Assembly: GCF_030657435.1 (NCBI RefSeq)
Contig: NZ_JAUTWS010000039.1
Span: forward strand, 1-61,350
Length of the DNA stretch: 61,350 nt
Direction of reading: 5' to 3'
Source: Paracraurococcus lichenis
GTDB lineage: Bacteria > Pseudomonadota > Alphaproteobacteria > Acetobacterales > Acetobacteraceae
The notes under the pieces were generated by a model, which was not told the origin of the DNA, made no database searches, and saw only the letters and a program-made list of their open reading frames with translations. A program made the position numbers and the translations under genes. Shown in pieces: positions 41,971 through 50,743 of this stretch (its first letter is position 1; the number at the start of each line of letters is the position of its first letter).

Positions 41971-42069
41971 GGGCGTTCCTCCCGAATCAGGCGGCGCAGC
42001 CTGCCCCGGCCCGGCTTGCGCCGGAAGCCCGGCCGGGCGAGACCCGCGGCAAAGCCAGGGGAGCCCGGG

Positions 42070-42393
42070 ATGGCGCGCATCACCTTCATCCAGCCGGACG
42101 GCACGCGGCAGGCCTTCGAGTCCGGCGAGGACGAGACGGTCATGCTGGTCGGCGTGCGGCACAATGTCCCGAGGCTGCCGGCCGATTGCGGCGGGCAGCT
42201 CGCCTGCGCTTCCTGCATGGTCGATGTGCCGGAGCCCTGGCGGGAGCGCGTGGGCGGCCCGGGCCTCGACGAGGGCGACATGATCGAGGATGCGCTCGGC
42301 GCGCGGCCGGTGGGGCGCCGCCTCTCCTGCCAGATCCGCATCACCGACGCGCTCGACGGGCTGGAGGTGGCGCTGCCGGAGGCGCAGGGGTGA
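42070..42393 (+). CDS. 2Fe-2S ferredoxin (adrenodoxin/putidaredoxin type)
   Basis: A 107-residue ferredoxin. Cluster ligands are Cys40, Cys46, Cys49 and Cys87, the C-x5-C-x2-C-x37-C spacing of vertebrate-type ferredoxins that serve P450s and Rieske oxygenases. ITFIQPDGTRQAFESGED opens the beta-grasp fold; GGPGLDEGDMIEDAL and GRRLSCQIRI are typical. No signal peptide, hence cytoplasmic. Its stop overlaps the GTG start of the flavoprotein (GTGA), but no P450 or oxygenase gene is nearby. It may transfer electrons for the flavoprotein or another partner. The ribosome site is weak (GGGAGCCCGGG). Confidence 0.9.
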   Translation: MARITFIQPDGTRQAFESGEDETVMLVGVRHNVPRLPADCGGQLACASCMVDVPEPWRERVGGPGLDEGDMIEDALGARPVGRRLSCQIRITDALDGLEVALPEAQG

Positions 42394-44234
42394 GCACCGA
42401 CCGCGTCCTGGGCATGGACCGGCCGATCCCCCGCCGGGACCTGCTGCAGGGCGCGGCCGGTTTCACCCTCACGGCCGGCGCGGCCCGGGCGGAGGCGCCC
42501 TACCCGCCCCTGCTGCAGGGCTTGCGCGGCAGCCAGCCCGGCAGCTTCGAGGCGGCGCATGCCCGCGCCGCCGGCGCGCCGGTGCCGGCGCCGCAGGACG
42601 ACCCAGAGCGGTGGGACCTCGTCGTCATCGGCGCCGGCATCAGCGGGCTTGCCGCGGCGGTCTTCTGGCGGGAGGCGCGGCCAGGCGCGCGCGTCCTGAT
42701 CCTCGACGCGCATGACGATGTCGGCGGCCATGCGCGTCGGAACGAGTACCGGCACGGCCGCCGCACCCTGCTGATGAATGGCGGGACGATGCTGATCGAC
42801 AGCCCGCGGCCCTATTCCGCCGTGGCGGACGGGCTGCTGCGGCGGCTCGGCGTCGATCCGGTGCGGCTGTCGAAGCGCCACGCCGATCCGGGCTTCTGGC
42901 AGCGACAGGGGCTGGGCCGCGGCGTCTTCCTGGACCGCGAGAGTTTCGGCGCGGATTGCCTGCTGCGCGGCGTCGGGCGGCGGCCCTGGGCCGACCTGCT
43001 GCGCGGCTCCCCGCTGCCGGCCCGGGCACAGGCCGACATCGCCCGGCTCTTCGAGGCGGAGATCGACTACCTGCCAGGGAAGACCTCGGCGGAGAAGAAG
43101 GCGCTGCTGGTCCGCACCAGCTACCGCGACTACCTCGCCCGCATCGCCCGCATCGACCCCGCCGCCCTGCCCTTCTTCCAGACCATGAGCCATGGCGAAT
43201 GGGGCGTCGGCGCCGATGCGGTCAGCGCCCTCGATGTCTGGGCCCTCGACTTCCCGGGCTTCAAGGGCCTGAAGCTCGCGCCCGGCGCGGCGCCCGGCAT
43301 GGGCTACACCGCGGCCGGCTATGCCGATGGCGGCAGCTATAGCTTCCACTTCCCCGACGGCAATGCCTCCATCGCACGGCTGCTGCTGCGGCGGCTGATC
43401 CCTGCGGCGTTGCCGGGGCGCGATGCCGAGGACGTGGTCCTGGCCCGCGCCGACTACGCCGCGCTGGACCGCGAGGGCGCGCCGGTGCGCCTGCGGCTCG
43501 AGAGCACCGCGCTGCGCGTGACGAATGCCGCGCCGGGCGTCGAAGTCACCTATGTCTGTCGCGGCGAGGCGAGGCGCGTCGTGGCCGGCGCCTGCGTGCT
43601 GGCCTGCTGGGGCGTCATGATCCCGCACCTCTGCCCGGACCTGCCGCCGCCGCAGGCCGAGGCGCTGCGCAGCCAGGTCAAGGTGCCGCTGGTCTATGCC
43701 TCCGTCCTGCTGCGCAACTGGCAGGCCTTCCGCCGCCTCGGCCTGTATGAGATCGAGGCACCGGGCAGCACCTGGACCGGGCTGCGGCTGGACTGGAAGA
43801 CGCGCATCGGCGGCTATGACAGCATCCGCGGGCCGGAGGAGCCGGTGCTGCTCTTCCTCTCCCGCGTCCCCACCGCGCCCGGCCTCGACGAGCGGTCGCA
43901 ACACCGCATCGGCCGCGCGGAGCTGCTGGCGACCAGCTTCGAGGCCTACGAGCGCAGCCTGCGCGACCAGTTGCAGCGCATGCTCGGCGCCGGCGGGTTC
44001 GAGGCGGCGCGCGACATCCTCGGCATCACCGTGAACCGCTGGCCGCATGGCTATGCCTATGAGTACAACCCGCTCTTCGATCCGGATTACCCGCCCGGCG
44101 AGGCGCCGCACGAGATCGGCCGGCGGCGGGTCGGGCGCATCGCCATCGCCAATTCCGATGCCGGCGCCGCGGCTTATACAGACAGCGCCATCGACCAGGC
44201 CTGGCGGGCGGTGGGCGAACTGATGGGAGTTTGA
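42390..44234 (+). CDS. Tat-exported FAD-dependent oxidoreductase, spermidine dehydrogenase (SpdH)-like
   Basis: A 614-residue flavoprotein from GTG 42390, overlapping the ferredoxin stop; ATG 42414 is an alternative. The opening LGMDRPIPRRDLLQG, with Arg15-Arg16 and a hydrophobic tail to AARA, is a twin-arginine signal. GLRGSQPGSFEAAH and a Rossmann motif VVIGAGISGLAAA (78-90) then lead to LILDAHDDVGGHARRNEY, the FAD-binding arrangement I know from SpdH-annotated proteins. A C-terminal GRIAIANSDAGAAAYTD matches the end of the FAD domain. The likely activity is oxidation of a polyamine or other amine in the periplasm. Co-translation with a cytoplasmic ferredoxin is unusual. A palindromic repeat follows. 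Confidence 0.7.
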   Translation: MSTDRVLGMDRPIPRRDLLQGAAGFTLTAGAARAEAPYPPLLQGLRGSQPGSFEAAHARAAGAPVPAPQDDPERWDLVVIGAGISGLAAAVFWREARPGARVLILDAHDDVGGHARRNEYRHGRRTLLMNGGTMLIDSPRPYSAVADGLLRRLGVDPVRLSKRHADPGFWQRQGLGRGVFLDRESFGADCLLRGVGRRPWADLLRGSPLPARAQADIARLFEAEIDYLPGKTSAEKKALLVRTSYRDYLARIARIDPAALPFFQTMSHGEWGVGADAVSALDVWALDFPGFKGLKLAPGAAPGMGYTAAGYADGGSYSFHFPDGNASIARLLLRRLIPAALPGRDAEDVVLARADYAALDREGAPVRLRLESTALRVTNAAPGVEVTYVCRGEARRVVAGACVLACWGVMIPHLCPDLPPPQAEALRSQVKVPLVYASVLLRNWQAFRRLGLYEIEAPGSTWTGLRLDWKTRIGGYDSIRGPEEPVLLFLSRVPTAPGLDERSQHRIGRAELLATSFEAYERSLRDQLQRMLGAGGFEAARDILGITVNRWPHGYAYEYNPLFDPDYPPGEAPHEIGRRRVGRIAIANSDAGAAAYTDSAIDQAWRAVGELMGV

Positions 44235-44235
44235 A

Positions 44236-44366
44236 AAAGATTGGGGAGGAAAAGGCATTTCCTCCCCAAACCCCACCATTGCCTTCTATGAGTCGAGTGC
44301 CGCCGCGCGACGGATGCAAGACTCACAGAAATAGAGGTGGGGTTCGGGGAGGATACTTCCTCCCAG
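44236..44366. repeat. Convergent-junction palindromic element, copy 2
   Basis: About 131 bases filling the gap between the flavoprotein and MFS stop codons. Outer hairpins TTGGGGAGGAAA/TTTCCTCCCCAA and GGGGAGGATA/CTTCCTCCC match copy 1 (14445-14572) almost base for base. CCCCACC/GGTGGGG pair in the middle. The centre differs in sequence but keeps a GAGTC (44290-44294) and GACTC (44320-44324) pair. Confidence 0.85.
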
Positions 44367-44369
44367 ACC

Positions 44370-45686
44370 TTACTCCGCCGGCGCCACCACCCCCGCCGGA
44401 TCCAGCTCCGCCGCCGGGATCGGATCGCGGATGATGGTGGCATAGGCGACCGCGCAGACAATGCAGAGGACGGCACCGACCAGCAGGGCCGGCGTGAAGC
44501 TGCCGCTCGCCTCGGCGATGAAGCCGGTGACCGCCGGCGCCAGTGCGCCGCCGAGATAGCCGCCGAAATTCTGCATCGCCCCCAGGGACGCCGTGCAATT
44601 GGCCGGCGCCGCGACCGAGACCAGCGCCCAGCCCGTCGCGGTCGAGACATAGCAGAGGAACATGGCGACCGAGATGCAGCCGATCGCCACCGCATCGCTC
44701 GGCATCCAGGCAGCCAGCGCGGTGAAGACGCCCGTGCCCGCCAGGGAGATCGCCATCGGCCACTTCCGGCTGTCGATCGGCCGCATGCCCCGCCGCGCCA
44801 GCACGTCGGTGATCCGCCCGCCGAGCAGGCTGCCGAGCACGCCGAAGACGAAGGGGATGGCGGCCACCCAGCCGGTCCGGGCGATGCTCATGTGCCGCTC
44901 CATCTGCAGATAGGCCGGCAGCCAGGAGGCATATATCCAGAGGATGTAGATCGCCCCGAAGAAGCCCAGCAGCATCCCCCAGGTGGTGCGGTAGGCGAAG
45001 AGCCGCCGCCACTCCGCGAGCGTCAGGTGCGAGGTCTCGCCGGTAGTATCGCCCTCCGTCAGGTGCGCGCGCTCCTCGCGCGTCAGCGCGACCTCCGACG
45101 GGTTGCGGTAGACCACATAGGCCAGTGCCGCGACGGCGATGCCGAGCACCCCCATGACGATGAACATCCAGCGCCAGCCGACCCAGAGCATCAGGAAGGT
45201 CAGCAGCGGCACGGAGATGGCGGTGCCGAGCGTCGAGGAGCAGTTCCAGATCCCGGTCGCGGTGCCGCGGTCGCGCGGGTTGAACCAGTCCCGGCTGACC
45301 CGGGCGGCGGTCGGGAATTGCGGCGCCTCGCCGATGCCGAGCACCACGCGCGCCGCGAAGAACTGCGCGAAGCTGGTCACGAAGCCGCCGGCCGCCTGCG
45401 CCAGCGACCAGAGGCCGAGCCCCGCCGCGAGCATCTTCCGCGGCCCCAGCCGGTCCACCAGCGCGCCGACGGGAAGCTGCGAGAAGGCATAGGCCCAGAG
45501 GAAGGCGGAGAGCAGCAGGCCCATGTCGCCGACCGAAAGGCCCAGTTCCTCCCGGATCAGCGGATTGGCGACGGCGAGCGTCGCGCGGTCGATGTAGTTG
45601 ACGACGCCGCTCAGCACGAGCAGCGCGAGCGCGATGCGCTGCGTGCGGACGATGCGCGGCGTCCTGCCGTGAAGCTCCACGGCCAT
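44370..45686 (-). CDS. MFS transporter, anion:cation symporter (ACS) type
   Basis: A 438-residue major facilitator protein with 12 predicted helices and a central hydrophilic loop around residue 215. The ACS signatures NYIDRATLAVANPLI, DRLGPRKMLAAG between helices 2 and 3, and GIGEAPQFPTAARVSRDWF with RDRGTATGIWNCSSTLG are clear. This subfamily imports organic anions such as hexuronates, glucarate, phthalate or tartrate with protons. ATG 45686 is at the end of a minus-strand cluster after the GDSL hydrolase (67 bp), suggesting the two handle a related ester or acid. Substrate unknown. Confidence 0.88.
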   Translation of the reverse strand: MAVELHGRTPRIVRTQRIALALLVLSGVVNYIDRATLAVANPLIREELGLSVGDMGLLLSAFLWAYAFSQLPVGALVDRLGPRKMLAAGLGLWSLAQAAGGFVTSFAQFFAARVVLGIGEAPQFPTAARVSRDWFNPRDRGTATGIWNCSSTLGTAISVPLLTFLMLWVGWRWMFIVMGVLGIAVAALAYVVYRNPSEVALTREERAHLTEGDTTGETSHLTLAEWRRLFAYRTTWGMLLGFFGAIYILWIYASWLPAYLQMERHMSIARTGWVAAIPFVFGVLGSLLGGRITDVLARRGMRPIDSRKWPMAISLAGTGVFTALAAWMPSDAVAIGCISVAMFLCYVSTATGWALVSVAAPANCTASLGAMQNFGGYLGGALAPAVTGFIAEASGSFTPALLVGAVLCIVCAVAYATIIRDPIPAAELDPAGVVAPAE

Positions 45687-45753
45687 CCTCCCCTTGCGAG
45701 TGATCCCGGCGGGGGGGCGAACGCGCTCGCGTTGCGGCGGTTCGGGCGGCGCG

Positions 45754-47079
45754 TCAGCGCAAGCCCGGCACCACCGCGCCGAGGTCGAGGCTCATCCCCA
45801 TCGCCAGGTAGCCCGCGCGGTTCGGGTGCAGCCGGTCGCCCGGCCCGCCTGTCGTACTCTCCGGCACCATCTCCGCCTTCAGGCCGCCACTCGCGGCATC
45901 GAGCGTCGCCTGGTCGAACTCGGCCACCGCGTCGAAGAGGCCGCCCTGGCTGATGAAGGCATTGAGCGCCTGCCGCTTGCGGTCCTGCTCCTCGAAGCCA
46001 TGCGCCGGGCTGGTGCTGCCGAGCGCGCTGGTCACCGTCGCGCCGATCAGCCGCGCGCCGGGGAATTTCGCCCGCATTCGGGCGACGCCGTCGCGCATCG
46101 CCGCCTGCACCGCCTCGACGCTCGCATTGCCGTTGCGGCTGAAGTCGTTGGTGCCCTCGAGCCAGATGAATGTGCTGACGCCCGAGAGGCTCAGCACGTC
46201 CCGCTCCAGCCGCGCGCCGGCGGAAGGCCCGCCGGGGAATGGTTTCTCCGGGCCGTACTCCGCCGGGCCCGCCACCTGGTTGCCGCCGATGCCGGCATTG
46301 ACCACCGCGACGCGGTTGCCGAATCGCTCGAACAGGCGGCGCTGCAGCACGTCCGGCCAGCGGTCGTCGCCATTCATGGTGGAGGCCGTGCCGTCCGTGA
46401 TGGAGTCGCCGAAGGCGACCACGACGGGCGTGCCCGCCGGCGCCGTCATGTCGAGCGCGTCGAGGAAGAACCAGGAGGCCGTGCTGAAGGGGAAGCTCGC
46501 CTCGCCCTCCTCATGCCCGTGCGCGCCGCCGCCCGGCGCGGTGCCGTAGGAGGTCTGCAGCGCCTTGGCGTGCCAGGTCATCGGCCCGCTCTCGCCCGCG
46601 ACATGCAGGCTGACGGCGAGCTTGCGGCCCTGTAGCAACCCGCCCTGGCCCTCCGGCACGAAGGGCAGCGCGACCGGGTCGCTCCAGGCCATGCCGCCGG
46701 GCGGGATGGTCACGCCCTCCTTGCCGCCGAAGCGCAGGGGCTGGTTGCTGCCCGGCACCACCGCCGCGCCGCCGAGCTGCAGGCCGAGATGCACGCCGTC
46801 GAGCACCAGTGGCTTTGTCCCGAAGGCGTTGGAGAAGCGCAGCCGCGCCTGCCGCCCCCAGTAGCTCGGCTTCACCACCAGCCGCAGCGTCTGGTCGCGC
46901 GCGCCCTGCGCCGGATCGGGGAAGAGGAAGCGCTGGTCCGGCTGCGCCGAGGGGTTGCCCACGGGATAGGGCCCCTGGACGGAGGCGGCCCAGCTCGTCA
47001 CCCAACCCTCCGGCGGCTGCGCCATCGCCGGCGCCGCGAGCATCGTCACGGCCAGCAGCAGGCCGAGCATGGTCCTCAT
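45754..47079 (-). CDS. Secreted SGNH/GDSL family hydrolase
   Basis: A 441-residue exported esterase-type protein. The signal peptide is MRTMLGLLLAVTMLAAPAMA with cleavage near residue 20. An N-terminal beta-rich domain of about 200 residues precedes the SGNH domain. Block I GDSITDG is at 224-230 (Ser226), block II is Gly in GIGGNQ, block III GTND, and block V is Asp-x-x-His in GDRLHPNR. The layout matches GDSL proteins annotated as acetylhydrolases or rhamnogalacturonan acetylesterases, so removal of acyl groups from a polysaccharide is possible. ATG 47079 follows GGGGGGAG. It lies 29 bp after the cupin gene. Confidence 0.88.
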   Translation of the reverse strand: MRTMLGLLLAVTMLAAPAMAQPPEGWVTSWAASVQGPYPVGNPSAQPDQRFLFPDPAQGARDQTLRLVVKPSYWGRQARLRFSNAFGTKPLVLDGVHLGLQLGGAAVVPGSNQPLRFGGKEGVTIPPGGMAWSDPVALPFVPEGQGGLLQGRKLAVSLHVAGESGPMTWHAKALQTSYGTAPGGGAHGHEEGEASFPFSTASWFFLDALDMTAPAGTPVVVAFGDSITDGTASTMNGDDRWPDVLQRRLFERFGNRVAVVNAGIGGNQVAGPAEYGPEKPFPGGPSAGARLERDVLSLSGVSTFIWLEGTNDFSRNGNASVEAVQAAMRDGVARMRAKFPGARLIGATVTSALGSTSPAHGFEEQDRKRQALNAFISQGGLFDAVAEFDQATLDAASGGLKAEMVPESTTGGPGDRLHPNRAGYLAMGMSLDLGAVVPGLR

Positions 47080-47108
47080 CCGCGTCTCCCCCCCCTGGTC
47101 TTCCCGCG

Positions 47109-47618
47109 TCAGCCCTTCTGCGGCAGCGTGCCGAAGACGGTCTCCGCCTCGATCTGCTGGACGTTCTCCGGCCGCGGGAAGGGCGCGGGCGGCGCCTCGC
47201 CCTCGGCGCGCGGGCGGCCGATGCGGGCGAAGAAGGTCTCGAGCCCGCCGGGCATGATGCACCAGACGAAGGTCAGCGGCCCCGTGCCGGTATTGTGGAA
47301 GGAATGCGCCCGGTTGCGCGGGAAGAAGAAGCAGGAATTCGGCTTCATCGGATGCACCTGCCCCTCGATATGCGCCTCGCCCTGCCCCTCGATGACGAAG
47401 ATGATCTCCTCGTTCGCGTCGTGCAGGTGCTCCCGCACATGGCAGCCGGGATCGACGGTCTGCGTGCCGAAGGCGAAGGGCGTCTCGGCGCCCGTGCCCG
47501 CGCTGTCGAGCAGGCAGCGCACGAAGCCATTGGCCGGCACCGGCTGCCAGAAGCTGCGGGCCTCCTCCGGCTGCTGGATGACGAGGCGGGCGGGGCTGGG
47601 TGGCATGGTGTCGGGCAT
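47109..47618 (-). CDS. Cupin domain protein
   Basis: A 169-residue single-cupin protein. Motif 1 CHVREHLHDANEEIIFVIEGQG gives His64, His66 and Glu70 (HxHx3E), and motif 2 FFPRNRAHSFHN gives His105, a complete metal site. No signal peptide. Cupins of this size act as small dioxygenases, isomerases or sensors. ATG 47618 follows CGGAGGAT; a longer frame exists but only adds a Pro/Arg-rich tail. It is the first gene of the minus-strand set cupin-GDSL-MFS and divergent from the second DctP gene. Function not assigned. Confidence 0.82.
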   Translation of the reverse strand: MPDTMPPSPARLVIQQPEEARSFWQPVPANGFVRCLLDSAGTGAETPFAFGTQTVDPGCHVREHLHDANEEIIFVIEGQGEAHIEGQVHPMKPNSCFFFPRNRAHSFHNTGTGPLTFVWCIMPGGLETFFARIGRPRAEGEAPPAPFPRPENVQQIEAETVFGTLPQKG

Positions 47619-47751
47619 GGTGATCCTCCGGCGCGGCGGCGGATCATCGGGCCGGGCCGCCGCCCGCGGCAAGCCTTGCCGGACCGTGCCGGCCGTGGAA
47701 CCCTTTCACCCGGGGAAGCGCCGCGCGGCCCAATGCCGGGAGACGATACCG

Positions 47752-48729
47752 ATGCCTCGCTGGACCGCCTGGGCCATGGCCCTGGGCCTGATGCTCGCCG
47801 CCCTGCCTGCAGCGGCGCAGACGCGCTGGGTCATGGCCACGCCCTATGCCGAGAATTTCCACACCCTCAACATCCGCCAGTTCATCGCCGACCTGGAGAA
47901 GGCGACCGAGGGCCGGCTGGCCATCCAGCTCCACAACAATGCCTCGCTGCTGCCGATGGGCCAGATCAAGCGCGGCGTGCAGACCGGCCAGGTGCACTTA
48001 GGAGAAATCCTGCTCAGCGCCTATGCCAACGAGGATCCCTTCTTCGAGGTGGACGGCGTCCCCTTCCTCGCCTGGACCTGGCCGCAGGCCGAGGCGCTGA
48101 ACGCCGCGACCGAGCCCTATATCCGCGCCCGGCTGGAGCGGCAGGGGCTGACGCTGCTCTACATCGTCCACTGGGACGCGCAGGGCTTCTATACCAAGTC
48201 CGAGCTGCGGAGCGTGCAGGACCTGAAGGGTACGCGCTTCCGCGCCTACAACAACGTCACCGCGCGCATGGCGGAGCTGATGGGCGCGACGCCGGTCACG
48301 GTGCAGCTCGCCGAGGTCAGCCAAGCCTTCGCCACCAACGTCATCACCAGCATGTTCACCTCGGCGCAGAGCGGCGTGAACGTCACGGCCTGGGACTTCA
48401 CGAAGTACTGGTACAATGTCGGCGGCATGCGCACCCGCAACGCGGTCTTCGCCAATACCCGCGCCCTGCAGGCGCTGGACGCGCCGACCCGCGCCGCCGT
48501 CATGACGGCCGCCGGCGCCGCGGCCGAACGCGGGAAGGCGATGGCGAAGCAGGCGGAGGTGGTGCAGGCCGAGCGGCTGCGCACCCAGGGCATGCAGCTC
48601 CCGCCGCCCTCCGAGCAGATGATGACGGAGCTGAAGGCGATCGGCGAGACCTTGACCGGCGAATGGGTCCAGCGCGCCGGGCCCGAGGGCGCGCAGATGC
48701 TCGAGACCTACCGCGCCGCGCTGCGGTAG
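47752..48729 (+). CDS. TRAP-type transporter substrate-binding protein (DctP family), copy 2
   Basis: A 325-residue receptor, the same length as the protein at 11312-12289 and clearly its paralogue (shared QTRWVMATPYAE, QIKRGVQTGQV, NEDPFFEVD and EWVQRAGPEGAQMLE versions). The Sec signal peptide ends at ALPAAAQ. The ligand-clamp region GTRFRAYNN contains the conserved Arg. A distinguishing change is the segment VTAWDFTKYWYNVGG against DASAWDFARHFTDVGG in copy 1. GGGAGACGATACC precedes ATG 47752. No dctQ or dctM gene is nearby. The two receptors may share a membrane component encoded elsewhere. Confidence 0.85.
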   Translation: MPRWTAWAMALGLMLAALPAAAQTRWVMATPYAENFHTLNIRQFIADLEKATEGRLAIQLHNNASLLPMGQIKRGVQTGQVHLGEILLSAYANEDPFFEVDGVPFLAWTWPQAEALNAATEPYIRARLERQGLTLLYIVHWDAQGFYTKSELRSVQDLKGTRFRAYNNVTARMAELMGATPVTVQLAEVSQAFATNVITSMFTSAQSGVNVTAWDFTKYWYNVGGMRTRNAVFANTRALQALDAPTRAAVMTAAGAAAERGKAMAKQAEVVQAERLRTQGMQLPPPSEQMMTELKAIGETLTGEWVQRAGPEGAQMLETYRAALR

Positions 48730-48801
48730 CGCCGCCCTCCCGGCAGGCGCGGGCCGGGGCGGCAAGATTCCGGTCACCCTCCGCCGCTTCCCTGGCCCGG
48801 C

Positions 48802-50451
48802 ATGCGCGCGCCCTCCCTGCTCGACGCGCTCCGGCGCCGCCTGGCGGAGGCGCCGGAGGCGCCCTTCGCCCATCTCGTCCAGGGCGACAGGACCGAGACG
48901 CTGACCATCGCCGGCTTGGCCGAGGCGGCCGCCCGCTGGGCCGGGCTGCTGGCGGCGCAGGGCTGCCGGCCCGGCGAGACGGTGCTGATCATCCTCCGGC
49001 ACGGTCCGGCGCCCTATGCCGCCTTCCTCGGCGCCATGATGGCGGGCGCCGTGCCCGCCTTCCTGCCCTTCGCCACGCCGAAGCAGGACCCGCGCCTTTA
49101 CTGGCAGGCGCATGACGCGCTGCTGCGCCGCATCGGCCCGGCCCGCATCGTCACCTGGCCGGAGAATGCCGCCGCGCTCCGTGCCCATCTCGCGCTCGAT
49201 TCGCACCGGCTGCACCTCCTCGGCGAGGAGGCGGGTGCCGCGCCGCTCAGGGACTGGCGGGACGGCGGCGGCGGCGAAATCGCGCTGCTGCAGCACAGCT
49301 CCGGCACCACCGGCCTGAAGAAGGGCGTGGCGCTGAGCCATGCCGCCATCCTGGCGCAGCTCGACGCCTATGCCGAGGCCATCGGCTTCGCGCCGGGCGA
49401 CGTCGTCGCGAGCTGGCTGCCGCTCTATCACGACATGGGCCTCGTCGCCTGCTTCCTGCTGCCGCTGGTCAAGGGCGGCGCGGTCGCCTCGCTCGACGCC
49501 TTCGACTGGGTCGCGCGCCCGGCGACACTGCCCGCGGCGATCGCCGCGCATCGCGCCCGCTGGTGCTGGCTACCCAATTTCGCCTTCGAGCACCTGGTCC
49601 GCACCCGCCGCCCCGGCGAGCACCACGACCTCTCCTCGCTCCGCGCCCTGATCGACTGCTCCGAGGTCTGCCGGGCGGAGACGCTGGACCGCTTCGCCAC
49701 CGCCTTCGCCGATTGCGGCATCACGCAGGCACATCTCCAGTGCTGCTACGCCATGGCGGAGACGGTCTTCGCCGTCACCCAGACGCCGCCGGGCCGGCCG
49801 GCACCGCGGCTGCTTCTCTCGGCGGAGGCCCTGGCGCAGGGCCGCGCCGTCCCGCCCGCCCCGGGCGAGCGCGCGGCGACCCTGCCCTCGGTCGGGCGGC
49901 CGATCGCCGGCCTCGCGCTCCGCATCCTCGACGAGGCCGGAGGGCCGCTGCCGGAGGGCCGGGTCGGCGAGGTCGCGCTGCGCGGCGACTGCCTCTTCCA
50001 GGGCTGGCATGCCGATCCGGCAGCGAGCGCCGCCGCCTTCACGGCGGGCTGGTACCGCACCGGCGACCTCGGCGCGCTGGTCGGCGGGGAGCTGGTGATC
50101 ACCGGCCGGCGCAAGGAGGTCATCAAGCTGAACGGCCGCAGCGTCCATGCCCCGGACCTCGAGGCCCTGGCGCATGGCATCCCCGGCCTGCATCCCGGCC
50201 GCGCCGTCGCCCTCGGCCTGCCCGACGCCGCCTCGGGCAGCGAGGCGCTGGTGCTGGTCGCCGAGACCACCCTGACCGAGGAGCCGGCGCGCCGCGACCT
50301 GCAGCGCGCCCTCCGCGCCACCATCGAGGCCGCGACCGGCCTCGCCGGCGCCGGCATCGCGCTGCGCCCGCCGGGCTGGCTGGTGAAGACCACCAGCGGC
50401 AAGCTCAGCCGGGCGGAGAACCTCGCCAAATACCTGTCGGAGGCGGCATGA
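48802..50451 (+). CDS. Fatty acyl-AMP ligase-like AMP-dependent synthetase
   Basis: A 549-residue adenylate-forming enzyme. The P-loop-like motif SSGTTGLKKG is at 166-175; WLPLYHDMGL is the acyl-AMP ligase form of the A5-type region and CCYAMAE supplies the adenine/Mg segment. YRTGDLG (A7), GRRKEVIKLNG and the A10 lysine in KTTSGKLSR complete the set. The architecture resembles fatty acyl-AMP ligases (FAAL), which load an acyl chain directly onto an acyl carrier protein, not on CoA. The next gene encodes such a carrier with an ATGA overlap, in line with that reading. No polyketide or NRPS genes adjoin it. Confidence 0.85.
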   Translation: MRAPSLLDALRRRLAEAPEAPFAHLVQGDRTETLTIAGLAEAAARWAGLLAAQGCRPGETVLIILRHGPAPYAAFLGAMMAGAVPAFLPFATPKQDPRLYWQAHDALLRRIGPARIVTWPENAAALRAHLALDSHRLHLLGEEAGAAPLRDWRDGGGGEIALLQHSSGTTGLKKGVALSHAAILAQLDAYAEAIGFAPGDVVASWLPLYHDMGLVACFLLPLVKGGAVASLDAFDWVARPATLPAAIAAHRARWCWLPNFAFEHLVRTRRPGEHHDLSSLRALIDCSEVCRAETLDRFATAFADCGITQAHLQCCYAMAETVFAVTQTPPGRPAPRLLLSAEALAQGRAVPPAPGERAATLPSVGRPIAGLALRILDEAGGPLPEGRVGEVALRGDCLFQGWHADPAASAAAFTAGWYRTGDLGALVGGELVITGRRKEVIKLNGRSVHAPDLEALAHGIPGLHPGRAVALGLPDAASGSEALVLVAETTLTEEPARRDLQRALRATIEAATGLAGAGIALRPPGWLVKTTSGKLSRAENLAKYLSEAA

Positions 50452-50699
50452 CGGAGGAGGAGGCGCTGGCGCGCCTGACCGAGGTGTTCCGCGCGGTGTT
50501 CCGCCGCCCCGGGCTGGTGCTCGACCCCGCCTGGACCGCCGCCGACCTCGATGGCTGGGACAGCCTGCGGCATGTGGAGCTGGTGCTCGCCACCGAGGCG
50601 CGCTTCGACGTGCGGCTGGAGGCCGAGGCGCTGGCCGGGCTCGGCAGCGTCGGCGACCTGCTCGCGGCGGTGCGGGCCGCGGGGTCAAGGGAGCGGTAA
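50448..50699 (+). CDS. Acyl carrier protein
   Basis: An 83-residue phosphopantetheine-binding protein. The attachment site is Ser39 in LDGWDSLRHVEL, the canonical DSL(x)xVEL pattern. Helices 1 (EEALARLTEVFRAVF) and 3-4 (LEAEALAGLGSVGDLLAAV) fit a four-helix carrier. It is more divergent than fatty-acid AcpP, being Arg-rich with few acidic residues in helix 2, so it probably serves a dedicated pathway. The ATG overlaps the stop of the acyl-AMP ligase (ATGA), suggesting the ligase loads this carrier. The acceptor enzyme is not in the window. Confidence 0.88.
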   Translation: MTEEEALARLTEVFRAVFRRPGLVLDPAWTAADLDGWDSLRHVELVLATEARFDVRLEAEALAGLGSVGDLLAAVRAAGSRER

Positions 50700-50743
50700 C
50701 AGCCACCTGCACAGGTGCGACCGGTCACCCCGGAACGCCGTCC

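Noticed and set aside
44231..44434. Possible 67-residue gene after the flavoprotein
   Set aside because: It is the translation of the second palindromic element and the end of the MFS gene in reverse; Pro/Ser-rich and not conserved with the frame in the first copy.
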